Part shown: piece after piece, positions 7,035 to 9,087 of the stretch
Position numbering within the stretch: the first letter of the stretch is position 1
How the letters are laid out: each line of letters begins with the position of its first letter
Origin: Bacteroidales bacterium 45-6
Lineage (GTDB): Bacteria; Bacteroidota; Bacteroidia; Bacteroidales; Dysgonomonadaceae
DNA: 9,087 bases
Reading direction: 5' to 3'
Assembly (NCBI GenBank): GCA_001897035.1
Contig: MKRS01000383.1
Coordinates: 1-9,087, forward strand
Translations under genes and position numbers: made by a program
Notes under the pieces: model-generated
What the model was told of the DNA's origin: nothing
Database searches by the model: none
What the model saw: only the letters and a program-made list of their open reading frames with translations

Positions 7035-8003
7035 TTAATCTACGAAAATGTCTTCAAAAGCAGATTCGAGGGAAGGTTCGGGACTGCTTTGCGCAAATTT
7101 CACGGCCTCTTCCACCCCTTCTTTCGACTTCGCATCCATTTCATCCAGTTCGGCTTCAGTGGCGATGCCGCTTTCAATCAGATGGGCTTTGAATTTCAAG
7201 ATCGGATCTTTTTTCTTCCATTCGTCCACTTCTTCCTTAGTGCGGTATTTGCCCGGATCGGAAGAAGAGTGCCCAAACCAGCGGTAGGTGAGGGTTTCTA
7301 TCAGAACGGGGCCATTGCCTTCACGCACATACTTGACTATCTCTTCAAATTTGTTGTAAATCTGCAGCAAATCGTTTCCGTCTTCAATCAAATAGCCGGG
7401 AATGCCGTAGGATGCAGCACGCAGGTAGTTGTATTCGATGTTGATAACACTGCTGATAGGCGTACTGATACCATATTTGTTGTTGATAGAATAGAAGATC
7501 ACGGGAAGCTTCCAGATGGAGGCGAGGTTCACACATTCGTGGAAAGTGCCTTCGTTGCAAGCTCCGTCGCCAAAACAACAGAGGACAATTTTCCCCGTGT
7601 TTTTCATTTTCTGGGTCAGGGCTGCACCGATAGCCATGCCCATTCCGCCGCCTACGATGCCGTTGGCACCCAGGTTCCCGTTGTCCAGGTCGGCAATGTG
7701 CATCGAACCACCTTTTCCCTTGCAAGTTCCATTGGCTTTGCCCATGATTTCGGCCATCATTCCGTTCAGGTCGATTTCCATGGCGATGCTTTGTCCGTGG
7801 CCACGGTGGTTGGAAGTGATGAAGTCACCTTGGCTAATAGCTGCAATCGCACCTACGTTCGCGGCCTCTTCGCCCACAGAAAAGTGCGTCATACCAGGCA
7901 CTTTCCCCTTTTTCACCATCTGATTTACCTTGTTGTCAAAGTTGCGTATATCAAGCATCAGCTTGTGCATGTGGAGCAACTTTTCTTTTGAAATTTCTGC
8001 CAT
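7035..8003 (-). CDS. pdhA: 2-oxoacid dehydrogenase E1 component, alpha subunit
   Basis: A 322-residue E1 alpha subunit, first gene of the operon. The thiamine diphosphate/Mg-binding motif is complete: GDGACNEG at residues 145-152, with NN at 174-175, about 30 residues after the GDG. Also present are HRGHG (66-70), KGKGGSMHIAD (95-105) and the loop YRWFGHSSSDPGKYRTKEEV (240-259), which lines the active site in this family. The stretch NKYGISTPIS followed by RAASYGIPG recalls the acetoin dehydrogenase (AcoA)-like branch, so the complex may act on acetoin as well as or instead of pyruvate. The ATG at 8001-8003 gives the expected N-terminus (KEKLLHMHKLMLDIRNFD). No E1 alpha-beta fusion or frame disruption is seen. 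Confidence 0.93.
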   Translation of the reverse strand: MAEISKEKLLHMHKLMLDIRNFDNKVNQMVKKGKVPGMTHFSVGEEAANVGAIAAISQGDFITSNHRGHGQSIAMEIDLNGMMAEIMGKANGTCKGKGGSMHIADLDNGNLGANGIVGGGMGMAIGAALTQKMKNTGKIVLCCFGDGACNEGTFHECVNLASIWKLPVIFYSINNKYGISTPISSVINIEYNYLRAASYGIPGYLIEDGNDLLQIYNKFEEIVKYVREGNGPVLIETLTYRWFGHSSSDPGKYRTKEEVDEWKKKDPILKFKAHLIESGIATEAELDEMDAKSKEGVEEAVKFAQSSPEPSLESAFEDIFVD

Positions 8004-8059
8004 AAATAATAACGTGTTACTATCGATTAATTTAGATTTATTCTACATAAACAAACGGT

Positions 8060-8067
8060 CAAAATTA
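8060..8067 (-). promoter_or_regulatory. Candidate -7 element for the dehydrogenase operon
   Basis: On the minus strand TAATTTTG matches the Bacteroidetes -7 consensus TAnnTTTG exactly and lies about 57 bases before the E1 alpha ATG. No clean TTTG sits 19-21 bases further upstream, so only one half of the promoter is supported. The region is A/T rich and contains other TTTG words, so the assignment is tentative. Confidence 0.35.
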
Positions 8068-8323
8068 CAAAATTGTTCAGCCGGGATAGCATTTTTTTGT
8101 TTTTTGAAGCATTTTGATTTTCCAAAAGAATAAAGGCAGGACACAACAATGCTGCAAGGGAGCAGAAACCCCCTCCAAATCAATTATTTTGATAACCCTT
8201 GAAGTTTAATAGATGACACAATACACCGATAAATTTTTTTCATGAAGTGGAACTTCCGACGTGAAACTCAGGGAACAGAGGCAGAAAGCCGAAAGAAGAA
8301 GCGGGTTTGGGAAACGGAGACAA

Positions 8324-8344
8324 ACAGTTCATTGCCTGAACTGT
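8324..8344. repeat. Perfect 8-base inverted repeat, unexplained
   Basis: ACAGTTCA at 8324-8331 and TGAACTGT at 8337-8344 are exact complements around TTGCC, with a further GAC/GTC pairing possible outside a two-base bulge. It lies between the nrdJ terminator and the operon promoter, about 260 bases upstream of the likely operon start. Neither strand has a proper T run after it, though the minus strand continues TTTGTC. It could be a repressor operator or an RNA hairpin. Sequence alone does not decide. Confidence 0.4.
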
Positions 8345-8387
8345 GTCCGAGGATAGCAAGATCGGCGGTTGCGAAATCAGGAACAGG

Positions 8388-8428
8388 AAAAAGCGGGCAA
8401 AGTAAGCATGTCTGCCTCCTTTGCCCGC
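8388..8428 (-). terminator. Rho-independent terminator of nrdJ
   Basis: The arms GCGGGCAAAG (8393-8402) and CTTTGCCCGC (8419-8428) are perfect 10-base complements rich in G/C, separated by 16 bases. Read on the minus strand the stem is followed at once by TTTTT (8392-8388). It starts 62 bases after the nrdJ stop, as expected for an intrinsic terminator, and it isolates nrdJ from the dehydrogenase operon on the same strand. Confidence 0.85.
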
Positions 8429-8490
8429 ACTACATATTTATTTTTGCTGGAAACTTCAACCTAAATGGCGGAAGCTACCAGCTTTGGGAA

Positions 8491-9087
8491 TTACCCGCAC
8501 TTCGAAGCCCCACAATTGTTGCATTTGAGGCAACCCTCCTGATAGACCAAGGCTTCAAGGCCGCAAACAGGGCATTTTTGGCCTTTGGCCTCCACCCCAT
8601 TGGGCAGGTATTTTTTCAAGGCGCGCTCCACCCCGTTTTTCCAGGTGTTGATGGTTTCGCTCTTCAGGTCGAGGCCTTGCACCAATTTAATCACCTGATC
8701 TATCGGCATACCATACCGCAATACGCCGGAAAACAGTTTCGCATAGTTCCAATACTCTGGGTTGAATTTTTCGTCCAATCCTTCGATTGTCGTTTTGTAT
8801 CCGCGCTTGTTTTTGAATTGGAAGTCGTAATGCTTCTTGCCGTTTTCGTCGTAATTCTTGATGATGGATCCGTGAGTGATATTCTTGGGCAACATGATCC
8901 CCTCGTCATCATCCACCAATCCAGTGAAAATTTCATAGGGACGATTGTCCAGCAAGCCGATAAAGGCGATCCACTTTTCCTTGTTGTTTTGAAACTTGAT
9001 GACATCGGCTTCCAGCTCCCGGGGACGGGTGGTGACTATGGCAGGACGCTCGTAGCAATCGTCATTCTGCTCGTCGGTTTTCTTGCT
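8491..9087 (-). CDS. nrdJ: B12-dependent (class II) ribonucleotide reductase, C-terminal part (partial)
   Basis: The frame is open from the right edge to a TAA at 8491-8493, giving the last 198 residues. The reading continues past the internal TTG at 8953-8955, so that is not the start. Class II reductases use adenosylcobalamin to make deoxyribonucleotides without oxygen. The visible part matches the C-terminal region of the large NrdJ proteins: ELEADVIKFQNNKEKWIAFI near the edge, RPYEIFTGL, HYDFQFKNKRGYKTT, FNPEYWNYAKLFSGVLRYGM and INTWKNGVERALKKYLP. The tail is a zinc-ribbon-like cysteine cluster, KCPVCG then GCLKCNNCGASKCG. In this family C-terminal cysteines relay reducing power to the active site, so the final KCG is probably functional. 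The catalytic barrel and cobalamin site lie outside the window. A strong terminator follows the gene. Confidence 0.88.
   Translation of the reverse strand, partial: SKKTDEQNDDCYERPAIVTTRPRELEADVIKFQNNKEKWIAFIGLLDNRPYEIFTGLVDDDEGIMLPKNITHGSIIKNYDENGKKHYDFQFKNKRGYKTTIEGLDEKFNPEYWNYAKLFSGVLRYGMPIDQVIKLVQGLDLKSETINTWKNGVERALKKYLPNGVEAKGQKCPVCGLEALVYQEGCLKCNNCGASKCG

Larger units (their letters stand above)
8004..8490. other. 487-base noncoding gap between nrdJ and the dehydrogenase operon
   Basis: The gap holds the operon's probable promoter near its E1 alpha end, an inverted repeat at 8324-8344, and the nrdJ terminator at 8388-8428. From about 8100 to 8320 I see no convincing gene, tRNA or repeat. 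A plus-strand frame opens at ATG 8242 and continues through the gap and antisense to nrdJ, but it has no ribosome site and no recognisable protein. The gap is long compared with the others in the window, so an unrecognised small RNA or long leader for the operon is possible. Confidence 0.5.

Noticed and set aside
561..7991. Several long antisense open frames (561-1391, 3071-3967, 5281-5988, 6041-7033, 7089-7991), some nearly as long as the genes they oppose.
   Set aside because: Those compared (561, 3071, 6041, 7089) sit in exact codon register with the gene on the other strand (start offsets are multiples of three). They arise because those genes rarely use codons whose complement is a stop (TTA, CTA, TCA). 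None has a recognisable motif, whereas the opposing genes have complete catalytic motifs.
8010..8019. Short palindrome TAAC-GT-GTTA just upstream of the E1 alpha start, as a possible operator.
   Set aside because: Four-base arms in A/T-rich DNA are expected by chance, and no second copy or matching regulator is seen.
8953..8955. TTG as the start of a separate 154-residue protein at the right end.
   Set aside because: The frame continues unbroken upstream of it to the window edge with typical NrdJ sequence, so this is an internal leucine codon of a truncated view of nrdJ.
8242..9087. A plus-strand frame opening at ATG 8242 and staying open to the right edge, more than 280 codons.
   Set aside because: Most of it is antisense to nrdJ in the same codon register. 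The free part (8242-8490) crosses the nrdJ terminator, has no ribosome-binding site (T-rich leader), and encodes a low-complexity charged peptide with no family resemblance.

Overview
The window looks like chromosomal DNA from an anaerobic or facultative member of the Bacteroidales. This is inferred from several things: most genes have weak or no Shine-Dalgarno sequence, a TAnnTTTG-type -7 element lies upstream of the operon, and the class II ribonucleotide reductase tail has the zinc-ribbon ending I associate with Bacteroidales. The genus cannot be fixed from sequence alone. I see no insertion sequence, phage gene, CRISPR array, tRNA or rRNA.

Layout. At the left edge (1-123, +) is the last 40 codons of a membrane protein, possibly a polysaccharide flippase. 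Next comes lplA (315-1295, -), a lipoate-protein ligase. It is divergent from a DUF389 membrane protein gene (1522-2868, +). A hairpin at 2933-2977 separates that gene from a convergent four-gene operon on the minus strand. In transcription order the operon is E1 alpha (7035-8003), E1 beta (5966-6967), E2 acyltransferase (4861-5952) and E3 dihydrolipoyl dehydrogenase (3077-4783). Together these encode a complete 2-oxoacid dehydrogenase complex of the pyruvate/acetoin type. A 487-base noncoding gap (8004-8490) holds the operon's likely promoter, an unexplained perfect inverted repeat, and a clear rho-independent terminator for the gene on the right. That gene is the C-terminal 198 codons of a B12-dependent ribonucleotide reductase (nrdJ), which runs off the right edge.

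How the genes work together. E1 alpha/beta would decarboxylate the 2-oxoacid with thiamine diphosphate and reductively acylate a lipoyl group. E2 would pass the acyl group to CoA, and E3 would reoxidise the lipoyl group with NAD+. The unusual point is where the lipoyl group sits. The E2 has no lipoyl domain; it carries two tandem peripheral-subunit-binding domains followed by the catalytic domain. The only lipoyl domain in the operon is fused to the N-terminus of E3, with its acceptor lysine at residue 43. An in-frame stop upstream and the adjoining E1 beta gene rule out a mis-called E2 start. The swinging arm of this complex therefore seems to have moved from the core to the E3 subunit, which is the main finding here. 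LplA, about 1.8 kb from the operon, is a plausible enzyme for loading lipoate onto that single lysine.
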